Positions 1-6,420 of a stretch of DNA of 7,339 nucleotides are shown here, one piece after another (within the stretch, counting starts at the first letter, position 1; every line of letters starts with the position of its first letter). Under the pieces are notes generated by a model that was given only the letters and a program-made list of their open reading frames with translations, made no database searches and was not told where the DNA came from. The translations under genes were made by a program, and so were the position numbers. The stretch comes from Lentisphaera sp. (GTDB lineage: Bacteria; Verrucomicrobiota; Lentisphaeria; Victivallales; GWF2-50-93), in contig DYMC01000120.1 of assembly GCA_020721745.1 (NCBI GenBank), positions 1-7,339 of the forward strand. The letters are read 5' to 3'.

Positions 1-87
1 TACTACAGCTTCATCTTGCTGCCTCGTATCTGCGGCAAATGCGGCCAACTGCTTATTTTAGGATTATAGCAACAAGAAGGAGAACGC

Positions 88-903
88 ATGATTTCAGAGA
101 CGGGAGTTAGGGGGCGCGCCGTTCTGGCGACGGTCTTTGCCGCAATTTTGTTCACCATGGCTGCAGTGGCAGAGGCGCAGGACGCGGCGGAGCCAGCCCC
201 GGTCGTGGCGAAGACGAGGATATATTTCGCCGGGGCGCTGTTCTCCGCGCGCGAGACCTATTTCAACGTGGTCATGGCCGAGAAGATCGAGAAGGCCGGC
301 TACTCGGTGATCCTGCCGCAGCGCGACGGCTTCCAGTTTCTCCGTCTCATGCTCGCGCTGGACAAGAGGCTGCCGGCGGAGGATGTCCTGCCGGCGGTCC
401 AGGACGTGATCTACTATCTGGACATGGGGCATTTCATTCCGTCCTGCGATGTGGTTCTCGCCAATCTGGACGAACCTGTGGACGAGGGGGTTGTCGTCGA
501 GATATCATACGCGAAGCTCATGGGCAAGATCGTGATAGGGATAAGAACCGACATCCGCAGCCCCTACGGGGAGTCGAAGTCGCCATACGGCGGGATGCAT
601 TTCTTCCCCGCATACCAGTGCGACAAGGTGCTGTCCTTCTTCTTCGCCGGGAAGAGCGCGGAGCAGGAGAATCTCCAGCTCGACAACATGGTGAAGAGCG
701 TGGACGGCGCGGTAGTCTCGCTGCTCGAGAGGAGGAACGGCGCGCCGACGCCGGCTCTCCCCGAGCACATAGTCCGGATACAGGACGGGGCCAGGCTTCT
801 CTTCGAGGGGGTAGGCGACATAAACGGTGAAGGGCTCGACGTGGTTGCCCGCCGCTACATGGAGCACAAGGACAAGTTGAGGATAAAGCCCGAGACGAGA
901 TGA
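88..903 (+). CDS. Secreted nucleoside 2-deoxyribosyltransferase-like protein
   Basis: 271 residues. Residues 1-30 look like a Sec signal peptide: Arg-containing start, hydrophobic stretch about 11-27, likely cleavage after AEA (residue 30). The rest has the nucleoside 2-deoxyribosyltransferase pattern: a first strand with YFAG (Tyr46), then D-V-V-L-A-N-L-D (121-128) followed by D132-E-G-x3-E138-I-S-Y-A-x3-G-K. From memory of the Lactobacillus enzyme, Tyr46, Asp112, Asp132 and Glu138 match its Tyr7, Asp72, Asp92 and nucleophile Glu98; the 112/132/138 spacing is identical. The family cleaves or transfers deoxyribose between nucleobases and is normally cytoplasmic and about 150-160 residues. Here about 85 residues follow the core, and export is predicted. 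AAGGAG at 77-82, 5 bases before the ATG, fixes the start. No clear promoter is visible upstream. It is convergent with the next gene, 3 bases between stops. The fold call is fairly firm; substrate and activity are unknown. Confidence 0.75.
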   Translation: MISETGVRGRAVLATVFAAILFTMAAVAEAQDAAEPAPVVAKTRIYFAGALFSARETYFNVVMAEKIEKAGYSVILPQRDGFQFLRLMLALDKRLPAEDVLPAVQDVIYYLDMGHFIPSCDVVLANLDEPVDEGVVVEISYAKLMGKIVIGIRTDIRSPYGESKSPYGGMHFFPAYQCDKVLSFFFAGKSAEQENLQLDNMVKSVDGAVVSLLERRNGAPTPALPEHIVRIQDGARLLFEGVGDINGEGLDVVARRYMEHKDKLRIKPETR

Positions 904-906
904 GAG

Positions 907-1419
907 TTATTTTTTCTGTTTTTTTGATGCTCTATCAGGCTTGTCTGCTATTTCTTTGATTGTCTTGAGTAGTTGCTTGTATTTTTCCGGCCCCTTTTTC
1001 AGGACGATGTCGTGTCCCTTAACTTCCGGTTCTTCCTTGGCGCATTCGATTTTATATGCTATATGCTGGAGTTTTTCGATTTCCTGTGCTAGTTTTTTGA
1101 ACCATTCTCTGCGGATATTTGTTTCTTCTTCGATTTTGGGATGATTTGAATATTCATTGAACCACATTGCCGAGAGGCTGAGTGCTCCAGAGTCTAGAAC
1201 CTTGTTGGCTTGCAAAATTTCCTGAGACATCTGTTCGCATTTCGATAGTATTTCGCGCCCGTCTATTTCCGTGTCCTTGAATTCGATGATGATTGGCTGA
1301 TTACTTCCCTTGGAGTCATTCTTCGCGGAGGCCTTAAGGATTTTTGCATCTTGGCCGTTGGCAGTTGAGAACACTGCCAAGAAAGTGCCGGCGATGAGGA
1401 AAGATAGCTGCATTTTCAT
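907..1419 (-). CDS. Small secreted Lys/Glu-rich protein, function unknown
   Basis: 170 residues, family not recognised. Residues 1-22 form a signal peptide (MKM start, hydrophobic 4-18, likely cleavage after ANG at residue 22). The mature part is largely helical, rich in Lys and Glu, with two cysteines (61 and 126) that could form a disulfide, and a basic tail (SKKQKK). AAGGAG at 1427-1432, 7 bases before ATG at 1419, supports the start; an out-of-frame ATG in the spacer makes a two-codon ORF that stops across the real start. It lies 29 bases after the gspK stop on the same strand, so it is probably the last gene of that operon, though its own promoter cannot be excluded. Two 60-base blocks count at 47% and 40% GC, well below the flanking genes, which suggests later acquisition or relaxed codon use. 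It may be a periplasmic accessory of the pseudopilin system, but only position suggests that. Confidence 0.7.
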   Translation of the reverse strand: MKMQLSFLIAGTFLAVFSTANGQDAKILKASAKNDSKGSNQPIIIEFKDTEIDGREILSKCEQMSQEILQANKVLDSGALSLSAMWFNEYSNHPKIEEETNIRREWFKKLAQEIEKLQHIAYKIECAKEEPEVKGHDIVLKKGPEKYKQLLKTIKEIADKPDRASKKQKK

Positions 1420-1426
1420 ACCATGT

Positions 1427-1432
1427 CTCCTT
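1427..1432 (-). promoter_or_regulatory. Shine-Dalgarno of the 170-residue secreted protein
   Basis: AAGGAG on the minus strand, 7 bases before ATG at 1419. It sits in the 29-base gap after the gspK stop codon and decides this start over the out-of-frame ATG inside the spacer. Confidence 0.6.
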
Positions 1433-1448
1433 TTTGCTTTTTAAGGGG

Positions 1449-4076
1449 TTAATCGTAGTATTCGAACTTCAGAATTGTGCATGCGCCCGTGTTCGGGTCG
1501 CGGTATATCTGCGCGACCACCTTCTGCGTGGCCAGTATCTGGTCGGCGAAGGGGTCATAAACACCGAACTGGCAATTCGTAGTCGTCTCGGAGAGCCCAG
1601 TTGTGTTCGTCTCTCCGTCGCCGTCAATGTCTCTTCCGCTCTCATTGAAGGAACTTTCTATCGAGCCGTTGTAGTTGAGGTCATTGTTGATCGTGATGCC
1701 TCCGCCGATATCCTTTATGCTCTGGGCTATCGCTACCACGGTGAAGTAGTCCTCCTTGACATTTTCGGTGAGGTTGACTATCTTGCCGATTATCTCCTCC
1801 TTCTTTGCGTCGTTGTCGAGTGAGACGTCTGCCGAGCCGTATTGCTCGAAGGTTGAGCTCGACAGGTCCGCGATGCTCGCGAGTTCGGCCCGGGAGCGCA
1901 GCGTTCCGTTGCCGGCGAGGAAGGCGTCGGCCAGATTTCCGGCCTCGGTCGAGGTGATCTGCCTGGTGGCGGTGATGGCTCCCGGTGCGCTGTAGTCGTT
2001 TCCGACGGTGATTCCACGGAACAATGCCTGGAGGAGTTCCTTTGCCTGCGTCTTGACGGGGACTTTTTTCGGCGATGTGTTGGTGGCGCACATCTTTATC
2101 TGGTCGAGAATGTTTGCATCACCGTCGGCGTAACTGCCACCACCACCTGTGGATAGTGCGCCTGCCGTGGTGTTGTATTTTTTTAGATTGAGTGTTTCCC
2201 ATTTTGCAGCGCGATGTATTGCACCGAGCTCCCATGGAGACTGCATCGGGGCATTGCGGACATATGCTGTAGAGACCTGATGCGGAGAGCTTGCCCCGGG
2301 CTCGATGTCCTTGTCGCCTCCTGGGTTTGGATTGCATACGGTGTTGAGACCATAACCATCCCAACCAGGATCTGACGTGTGAGTGGTCATCGTCCAATCT
2401 GTGCGATGGTTGTTTTTCCTCGGGTCGTCCACTTCATATTTGATATATACATAGCGTGCGTTTGTTCCAGGGAAAGTTACGGGGGCGAAGCTTCCGGCGT
2501 CTGAAATTTCCGCATAGTCAACTAGGTTGCCCGAAGAGTCGGTCAACCAGAGTTTCAGCGAAATGCTTGTTATTGTGAAATTGGTCGAGCCAACGTCTAC
2601 AGCGGAAAGGTAATTGCCGGCGCCCCAACTGCTGCCGAGGGATATATTATTGCTTCGCCTATATCTGTTGGTCGTGTCCATGCCAGAGGACGTCCACGAG
2701 CTTGAGGATGCAGAGTTTGTCCTGACTGCGAGGGGTTTGGGGGCGCCTGTGCCGTGATTGATTGTTGCATTGATGGTGTAACTATAGTAGACGGAGCCTA
2801 AAGTAAACGACGCGTCATTATACATATAGATTGGCTCGACGCGCATATCGAGGTTGATAGCACCCCAGGAATATTGCCAGTTTGGAGCGGACCAAACTTT
2901 TTTTACGTTTGGTTGAGTCCCGCTACCGAATCTGAGACGGACTTCATTTATGTATGCAGTTTTTTCTAGGCCGATGTAGGTGGGTGCTGTATAAGTGGTG
3001 TGGTTCCCGTCGTGTTTTGGGATTGAGTCTGTATCGCAGTAGTCAATGAGGTTTGCGGCGATCTGCTTCGCCTTTGTCTGAGCGTTTGTCCATCCGCCGG
3101 AATTTTCGTTCCAGTTCTTCAGCCATGGGATGCAGTATCCGTCGTAGTTTGCGTCGGCGCTGTTGAACTCGTCCGCGGCTGTCGGGAAGGCCGGGGAGAT
3201 TCCAAGCAGGTTGTCAACCGTGATCGTGTTCCAGTCCGGGCATGAGGTCGCCCCGGTCCTGGCGATGTTGAACCTGTGGTATAGCTCGTTGAGGCCGTCG
3301 TTCGAGGTATCAATGTCCTTGTCGCCGACGGTTCCGGAGCCGCTTTCATCGAGCCAGAAGGCCTCGTCGCCGTTTGGCGCGTCTATCACGCAGAAGCGCT
3401 GGAGCATAGTCTTGAACTTCCTGTGCGAATCGAAGTTTCCGAATCCAGTTTGAGTGAAGAGATTTGTGAAGGAGAGCCATGCGCCGTTATAGACACCCGT
3501 GCCTGTGCCGTTGCAATTGAAATTGTTGACGAGGGTGCTGCGGTTGTAGACGCTTTCGTAGAAGGCGCCTATGTTCAGCTCGTTCATCTCCACTCCGGGG
3601 CGCTCTTCGACGGTGACCGAGTCGCCCTCTTTTACGCCCGCCTTGACCAGGTCTCCGGGGTCGACTCCTCCTCCGGGAAGAACGACGTAGGCGTATCTGG
3701 CGACTATCTTGTCCGTGCCGGAGCCGTCGTCGGCTTTGATGTATTCCCAGTTGACCGAGGATGCGTATGAGCTGTCCCACGCGAAGATGTCGTCGCAGTC
3801 GAGCTTGCAGAGCCAGTCGGAGTGTCCGTAGTTGGGATCTCCGCTTTGTGTGTGGCTGAAATAGACGTTCTCGTAGAACTGCACGAGGCCGGCGACCTTG
3901 TTGACGGTGGATTTTGCAAGCAGCCTGGCGACGGCTCTGTTTGCATTGTTGACGGAGCTCTTCATCTCGACCATGGATGTGGCTGTGAACGCCAGCGCCA
4001 TGACCAGTATGAGCGAGAGCATCCCCAGTGTGAAGAGCAGCGCGATTCCTTTTTCCCTTGCATTGTTCTTTATCAT
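1449..4076 (-). CDS. gspK: GspK-like minor pseudopilin, greatly enlarged
   Basis: 875 residues against the usual 300-350 for GspK. The N-terminus is a short basic leader ending K-G10, then I-A-L-L-F and a hydrophobic helix (11-32). Gly at -1 is present and Glu5 of the mature protein is absent, as is typical of GspK. Conserved-looking blocks: N-L-I-D-Y-C-D-T-D (342-350) with E-K-T-A-Y-I-N-E-V (371-379); P-W-E-L-G-A-I-H-R (614-622); a helical repeat-like segment (713-740) resembling the GspK SAM-like region; and a C-terminal strand pair with V-A-Q-I-Y-R-D-P (854-861). An Asp-rich loop DIDGDGETN (816-824) could bind calcium, as GspK of E. coli does. Eleven cysteines suggest disulfides outside the cytoplasm. 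Residues about 357-579 are encoded by mostly low-GC DNA and look like an added beta-rich, Ser/Thr/Asn-rich domain. Start: AGGAGG at 4086-4091, 9 bases upstream. Expected role: apex of the pseudopilus tip with GspI and GspJ. A PilX-like type IV pilus protein is the alternative. Confidence 0.72.
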   Translation of the reverse strand: MIKNNAREKGIALLFTLGMLSLILVMALAFTATSMVEMKSSVNNANRAVARLLAKSTVNKVAGLVQFYENVYFSHTQSGDPNYGHSDWLCKLDCDDIFAWDSSYASSVNWEYIKADDGSGTDKIVARYAYVVLPGGGVDPGDLVKAGVKEGDSVTVEERPGVEMNELNIGAFYESVYNRSTLVNNFNCNGTGTGVYNGAWLSFTNLFTQTGFGNFDSHRKFKTMLQRFCVIDAPNGDEAFWLDESGSGTVGDKDIDTSNDGLNELYHRFNIARTGATSCPDWNTITVDNLLGISPAFPTAADEFNSADANYDGYCIPWLKNWNENSGGWTNAQTKAKQIAANLIDYCDTDSIPKHDGNHTTYTAPTYIGLEKTAYINEVRLRFGSGTQPNVKKVWSAPNWQYSWGAINLDMRVEPIYMYNDASFTLGSVYYSYTINATINHGTGAPKPLAVRTNSASSSSWTSSGMDTTNRYRRSNNISLGSSWGAGNYLSAVDVGSTNFTITSISLKLWLTDSSGNLVDYAEISDAGSFAPVTFPGTNARYVYIKYEVDDPRKNNHRTDWTMTTHTSDPGWDGYGLNTVCNPNPGGDKDIEPGASSPHQVSTAYVRNAPMQSPWELGAIHRAAKWETLNLKKYNTTAGALSTGGGGSYADGDANILDQIKMCATNTSPKKVPVKTQAKELLQALFRGITVGNDYSAPGAITATRQITSTEAGNLADAFLAGNGTLRSRAELASIADLSSSTFEQYGSADVSLDNDAKKEEIIGKIVNLTENVKEDYFTVVAIAQSIKDIGGGITINNDLNYNGSIESSFNESGRDIDGDGETNTTGLSETTTNCQFGVYDPFADQILATQKVVAQIYRDPNTGACTILKFEYYD
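2341..3010 (-). other. Low-GC island inside the gspK-like gene
   Basis: Hand-counted 60-base blocks give 50% (2341-2400), 45% (2401-2460), 45% (2521-2580), 48% (2641-2700), 40% (2761-2820) and 48% (2821-2940, both blocks), against 62% at 3181-3240 and 73% at 1861-1920 in the same gene. The island encodes about residues 357-579, between the two most GspK-like blocks. The boundaries are approximate; a 42% block also occurs at 2161-2220, separated by a 62% block at 2281-2340. It is read as an inserted or rapidly replaced domain. Relaxed codon choice in a Ser/Thr/Asn-rich segment is an alternative explanation. Confidence 0.45.
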
Positions 4077-4085
4077 GGTGTGGAT

Positions 4086-4091
4086 CCTCCT
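4086..4091 (-). promoter_or_regulatory. Shine-Dalgarno of gspK overlapping the gspJ stop
   Basis: AGGAGG on the minus strand, 9 bases before the ATG at 4076. It overlaps the TAG stop of gspJ (4090-4092), so ribosomes ending gspJ stop on the gspK initiation signal. Translational coupling is likely. Confidence 0.65.
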
Positions 4092-5076
4092 ATAGGCTTT
4101 CTCTTTCTCCGATAAGTATCATCTTGCTGAAGGTCCGCTGGTTGTTCTCCCTGAACGTCCTGGCGGCGGCCGAATCCGAGCCGGGGTCGTTGGGGTTCCC
4201 TCCTATCGCCAGCCATTTCTCCCAGGATGTCTTGTCGAGAAGTGTGAGCTCCACCTGAATAATGTATGGAAGCGGAGTCGCGACAGCAGTTTCAAGGCTG
4301 TCGTAGACATAGTCGCAGTCCGCCGCGCTTTCGAACTGCGTCCCGTCCCCGTCCTTGTCTGTCATGTCCTGCCCGCTCTTGTTGTAGCAGGTGAATTTCA
4401 GCGACACCACGTATGGAATGACCTGTTGGAAACCGCTTCCTCCAGTGCTATAGACATCTTCAGTTGTGCCGGAGTAATTCGCATTATCGGGTTCATAAGG
4501 AGAACTTGTGTTCCCTGCATAAGCCTTCCATATCGAGTAGACCCGCTGCGGATTAGTAGTGTTTCTAGGGATGTAGGGGAAGTTGTATCTACCAAGAGAA
4601 TAGTCGCCAGTTACCGCCCTGACAAGCATCCCCTCCTCGAGATTGTCGCCGGAGTTCAAAGGGTGGAAGGCCTTGGCTATTCCGAGGTCCCTGTCGCCTG
4701 ACGCGGGGTTCGAGTCTGTTCTTGCCCACTTGACCTCGCGTATTTTCGCCATGGACTGGTTGTCCTCCGGAGCATCGTTTGATGATCCCACGGTGGTGGC
4801 GGAAATGAAATTTATCCTGTCGTCGGCCTCGTGCCAGAAGGGATATATGCCTTTCGTCGAATTCTCCTCGTTGTAGAGGACGCCCTGGAGGTCGCGGGTG
4901 ATCAGGTCCATCGCGATTCTCGCATCCTCGAACATGGTGGTTTTCTTTCCGGATGTGAGCCAGAGCTTCTGTGCAGCGTCCATGAACTGCACGAGGACGA
5001 GCATTATCACGACGAAAATTCCCATGCTGACGATGAGCTCGACGAGTGTGAACGGGCTTGATGTTTTTCTTCTCAT
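4090..5076 (-). CDS. gspJ: GspJ-like minor pseudopilin
   Basis: 328 residues from the chosen start. A short basic leader (MRRKTSSP) is followed by F-T-L-V-E13-L and a hydrophobic helix (9-31): class III prepilin architecture with Glu5 but with Pro instead of Gly at -1. F-E-D-A-R-I-A-M-D-L-I-T-R-D-L (49-63) matches the amphipathic segment after the helix in GspJ/PilW-type proteins. P-Y-I-I-Q-V-E-L-T-L-L-D (270-281) is the usual late strand, followed by a final R-T-F-R segment. An EF-hand-like loop DKDGDGTQFE lies at 240-249. GspJ normally has about 200 residues, so this one is enlarged; part of the extra sequence (4441-4500 counts 45% GC, against 65% at 4681-4740) looks compositionally foreign. 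Start: ATG at 5076 has GAGGTG 7 bases upstream. An in-frame ATG at 5091, overlapping the gspI stop as ATGA, lacks a ribosome site but would add five residues. Role: tip complex with GspI and GspK. Confidence 0.78.
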   Translation of the reverse strand: MRRKTSSPFTLVELIVSMGIFVVIMLVLVQFMDAAQKLWLTSGKKTTMFEDARIAMDLITRDLQGVLYNEENSTKGIYPFWHEADDRINFISATTVGSSNDAPEDNQSMAKIREVKWARTDSNPASGDRDLGIAKAFHPLNSGDNLEEGMLVRAVTGDYSLGRYNFPYIPRNTTNPQRVYSIWKAYAGNTSSPYEPDNANYSGTTEDVYSTGGSGFQQVIPYVVSLKFTCYNKSGQDMTDKDGDGTQFESAADCDYVYDSLETAVATPLPYIIQVELTLLDKTSWEKWLAIGGNPNDPGSDSAAARTFRENNQRTFSKMILIGERESL

Positions 5077-5083
5077 CTCGATG

Positions 5084-5089
5084 CACCTC
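5084..5089 (-). promoter_or_regulatory. Shine-Dalgarno deciding the gspJ start
   Basis: GAGGTG on the minus strand, 7 bases before ATG at 5076, overlapping the TGA stop of gspI (5088-5090). It favours 5076 over the upstream in-frame ATG at 5091, which would place this site inside the coding sequence. Confidence 0.55.
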
Positions 5090-5648
5090 ATATCTTTTTG
5101 GAGAGCATTATGGCATATACCCGCTTCTCTCTTGCCGCGTATGGCGCTTCGACGGGCCAGCTCAGCTCGATGTTGACTATTACCGAGCTCTCGAATGCAC
5201 TGTCGGTGAAGAACTTCGGGGTATCGGCCCCGTAGCTGCTCTTGACGGGGGTTTTCCAGATCACCGCGTGGGCGCTGAAATCCACTACCGATGCGGAACT
5301 CATTTTCACCCCATAGACTCCGGAGCCGAGAGTGGTCCCGCTGTCATAGATGTCGCCGATGTCGTTTCCGCTCCAGTTGTTGGCGGTGGTGAGCTGGGCT
5401 GGGCTCGGCTTGGTCGCCGGCACCGAGGCGATGAAGGCGGTCCAGTCGCTGTCCGCCTGCATCTCGAGGAAGCATAGGAACTGCTCCGCAGAGTTCATCG
5501 AGTAGTTCTCTGCGACGGCATTCCGGCTTGCCTTCAATGCGACCGGATACAGCCCCATCACACCGGCCATTCCTATGCCAATGATCCCGAGGGCCAGGGC
5601 GATCTCGACAAGATTGAACGCCGCCACACGCTGTCTTCTACGGTCCAT
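5088..5648 (-). CDS. gspI: GspI-like minor pseudopilin
   Basis: 186 residues from the chosen start. The basic leader (MDRRRQRVAA) precedes F11-N-L-V-E15 and a long hydrophobic helix (11-31): prepilin architecture with Glu5 kept, Ala in place of Gly at -1 and Asn in place of Thr in the FTLVE motif. The end, V-N-I-E-L-S-W-P-V-E (158-167) followed by R-V-Y-A-I-M-L-S-K-K, resembles the W-P-containing last strands of GspI/PilV-type proteins. Length is a little above the usual 120-150. Start: ATG at 5648 has GGGAGG 7 bases upstream; in-frame ATGs at 5675 and 5672 have no such site. The gene overlaps the last 11 bases of gspH, so translation is probably coupled. In type II secretion GspI is the central subunit of the I-J-K tip. 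A PilV-like role in a type IV pilus is the main alternative. Confidence 0.75.
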   Translation of the reverse strand: MDRRRQRVAAFNLVEIALALGIIGIGMAGVMGLYPVALKASRNAVAENYSMNSAEQFLCFLEMQADSDWTAFIASVPATKPSPAQLTTANNWSGNDIGDIYDSGTTLGSGVYGVKMSSASVVDFSAHAVIWKTPVKSSYGADTPKFFTDSAFESSVIVNIELSWPVEAPYAAREKRVYAIMLSKKI

Positions 5649-6360
5649 AAGTAATCCTCCCGGTATATCCATCAACCTTTAGAATCAGAACTCCCTGCTC
5701 GTGTTTGCGCGGAAGATTGTTGGTGAACTGCAAAGAGCCGCTGGAGAATACAGCCTCGCCCACGGATAGATATCTCTGGACGCTTGGTATTTCACCTGTT
5801 GGCTTGAATATGGCCGCAAGGACGTTGTTCACCGTTCCTGCATCTATGTCACTACAGTCGACCCCGTCAACCTCCTCGTGGTAGTTCGAGGTGTTCAGAA
5901 TGTTGGCCACGTCGTCGCTGCCGCCAGCACCGGCTTTGTATTCCTGGTCGTATTCGAGTATTGTCGTCCCGGTTGGGACGAACTCCCAGTTCGAGCCCGG
6001 GACCCATGATACGAACGTGAAAGTCTTCGAAGCTGCCCTGGAGGCACTTTCCGAAGTGCTGTAGTTCTCGTCCACGTAGCACATCCTGTAGCTTCTGTGG
6101 ATGTAGTCTGATGGCAGGCTCCCTGTTCCCGGTGCGTCCCTGTGCGGCAGGAGCAGGGCGACATACATCTTGTCTGTTATGGCCTTGTCCCTTGCCAGCT
6201 TCAGCGCCGCGGCGCAATTCTGGACGGCGCCGTCCACGCCATATCCCTTCACCAGTTTTTCGAATGCCGGCATGGACATGTAGAAGAGCAGGGCCATTAT
6301 CGCCATTACTACGAGCAGCTCGACGAGGGTGAAATTCTTTCTTTTTCGAGTTGGAATCAT
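5638..6360 (-). CDS. gspH: GspH/FimT-like pseudopilin
   Basis: 240 residues from the chosen start. The leader MIPTRKRKN is followed by F10-T-L-V-E14-L-L-V-V and a hydrophobic helix to about residue 30: class III prepilin with Glu5 present but Asn, not Gly, at -1. The following helix has A-A-L-K-L-A-R-D-K-A-I (51-61), the usual GspH/FimT segment. A-I-F-K-P-T-G-E-I (183-191) corresponds to the FxPxG turn, and L-K-V-D-G-Y-T-G-R-I (227-236) to the last strands of that family. Usual length is 150-190, so it is somewhat long. ATG at 6360 is chosen because the reading frame upstream starts only with TTG at 6414, which falls inside the candidate promoter; GGGAG lies 11 bases before the ATG, a rather long spacing. 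It is first of the four pseudopilin genes and overlaps gspI by 11 bases. Expected role: links the I-J-K tip to the major pseudopilin fibre, whose gene is not in this window. Confidence 0.75.
   Translation of the reverse strand: MIPTRKRKNFTLVELLVVMAIMALLFYMSMPAFEKLVKGYGVDGAVQNCAAALKLARDKAITDKMYVALLLPHRDAPGTGSLPSDYIHRSYRMCYVDENYSTSESASRAASKTFTFVSWVPGSNWEFVPTGTTILEYDQEYKAGAGGSDDVANILNTSNYHEEVDGVDCSDIDAGTVNNVLAAIFKPTGEIPSVQRYLSVGEAVFSSGSLQFTNNLPRKHEQGVLILKVDGYTGRITYGP
5656..5661 (-). promoter_or_regulatory. Shine-Dalgarno deciding the gspI start
   Basis: GGGAGG on the minus strand, 7 bases before ATG at 5648, inside the 3' end of gspH. It selects this ATG over the in-frame ATGs at 5672 and 5675. 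Confidence 0.65.
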
Positions 6361-6391
6361 TTTGGACTCGACTCCCAAGTTTTTTCCAATG

Positions 6392-6420
6392 ATTCTAATG
6401 CAGGATATCTGCAAAGTAAA
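6392..6420 (-). promoter_or_regulatory. Candidate sigma70-type promoter of the gspHIJK operon
   Basis: Reading the minus strand: TTTACT (6415-6420, 4 of 6 matches to TTGACA), exactly 17 bases, then TAGAAT (6392-6397, 5 of 6 to TATAAT). Transcription would start near 6385, giving a leader of about 25 bases that still includes GGGAG before the gspH ATG at 6360. The fit with the chosen start is good, but the match is by eye and PVC promoters are little studied. Confidence 0.4.
6399..6413 (-). promoter_or_regulatory. Short dyad inside the promoter spacer (possible operator)
   Basis: TGCAG and CTGCA form perfect 5-base arms around a 5-base centre, lying wholly between the proposed -35 and -10 hexamers of the gspH promoter. 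A repressor bound here would block RNA polymerase. Dyads of this size occur by chance, so only the position makes it notable. Confidence 0.2.

Noticed and set aside
1..69. Open frame at the left edge ending in TAG at 67-69, with a C-x-x-C pair
   Set aside because: Only 22 codons are visible, another forward frame stays open beyond it as well, and no family pattern is recognisable; this cannot be called a gene end.
909..931. T-rich stretch just after the deoxyribosyltransferase stop, as a terminator
   Set aside because: There is no stem before the T-run on the plus strand, and the run is explained by the Lys codons of the convergent gene's tail.
1605..1631. Dockerin repeat in GspK
   Set aside because: There is a single DxDGDG loop with no second repeat or dockerin helices.
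1434..3770. Several long plus-strand frames opposite gspK (for example 1434-1823 and 3423-3770)
   Set aside because: They are antisense to a gene with clear family features, have no ribosome sites or recognisable motifs, and follow from high-GC codon use on the other strand.
6361..6414. TTG start at 6414 extending the GspH N-terminus by 18 residues
   Set aside because: There is no ribosome site before it, the extension would place a non-prepilin segment before the basic leader, and it overlaps the candidate promoter.
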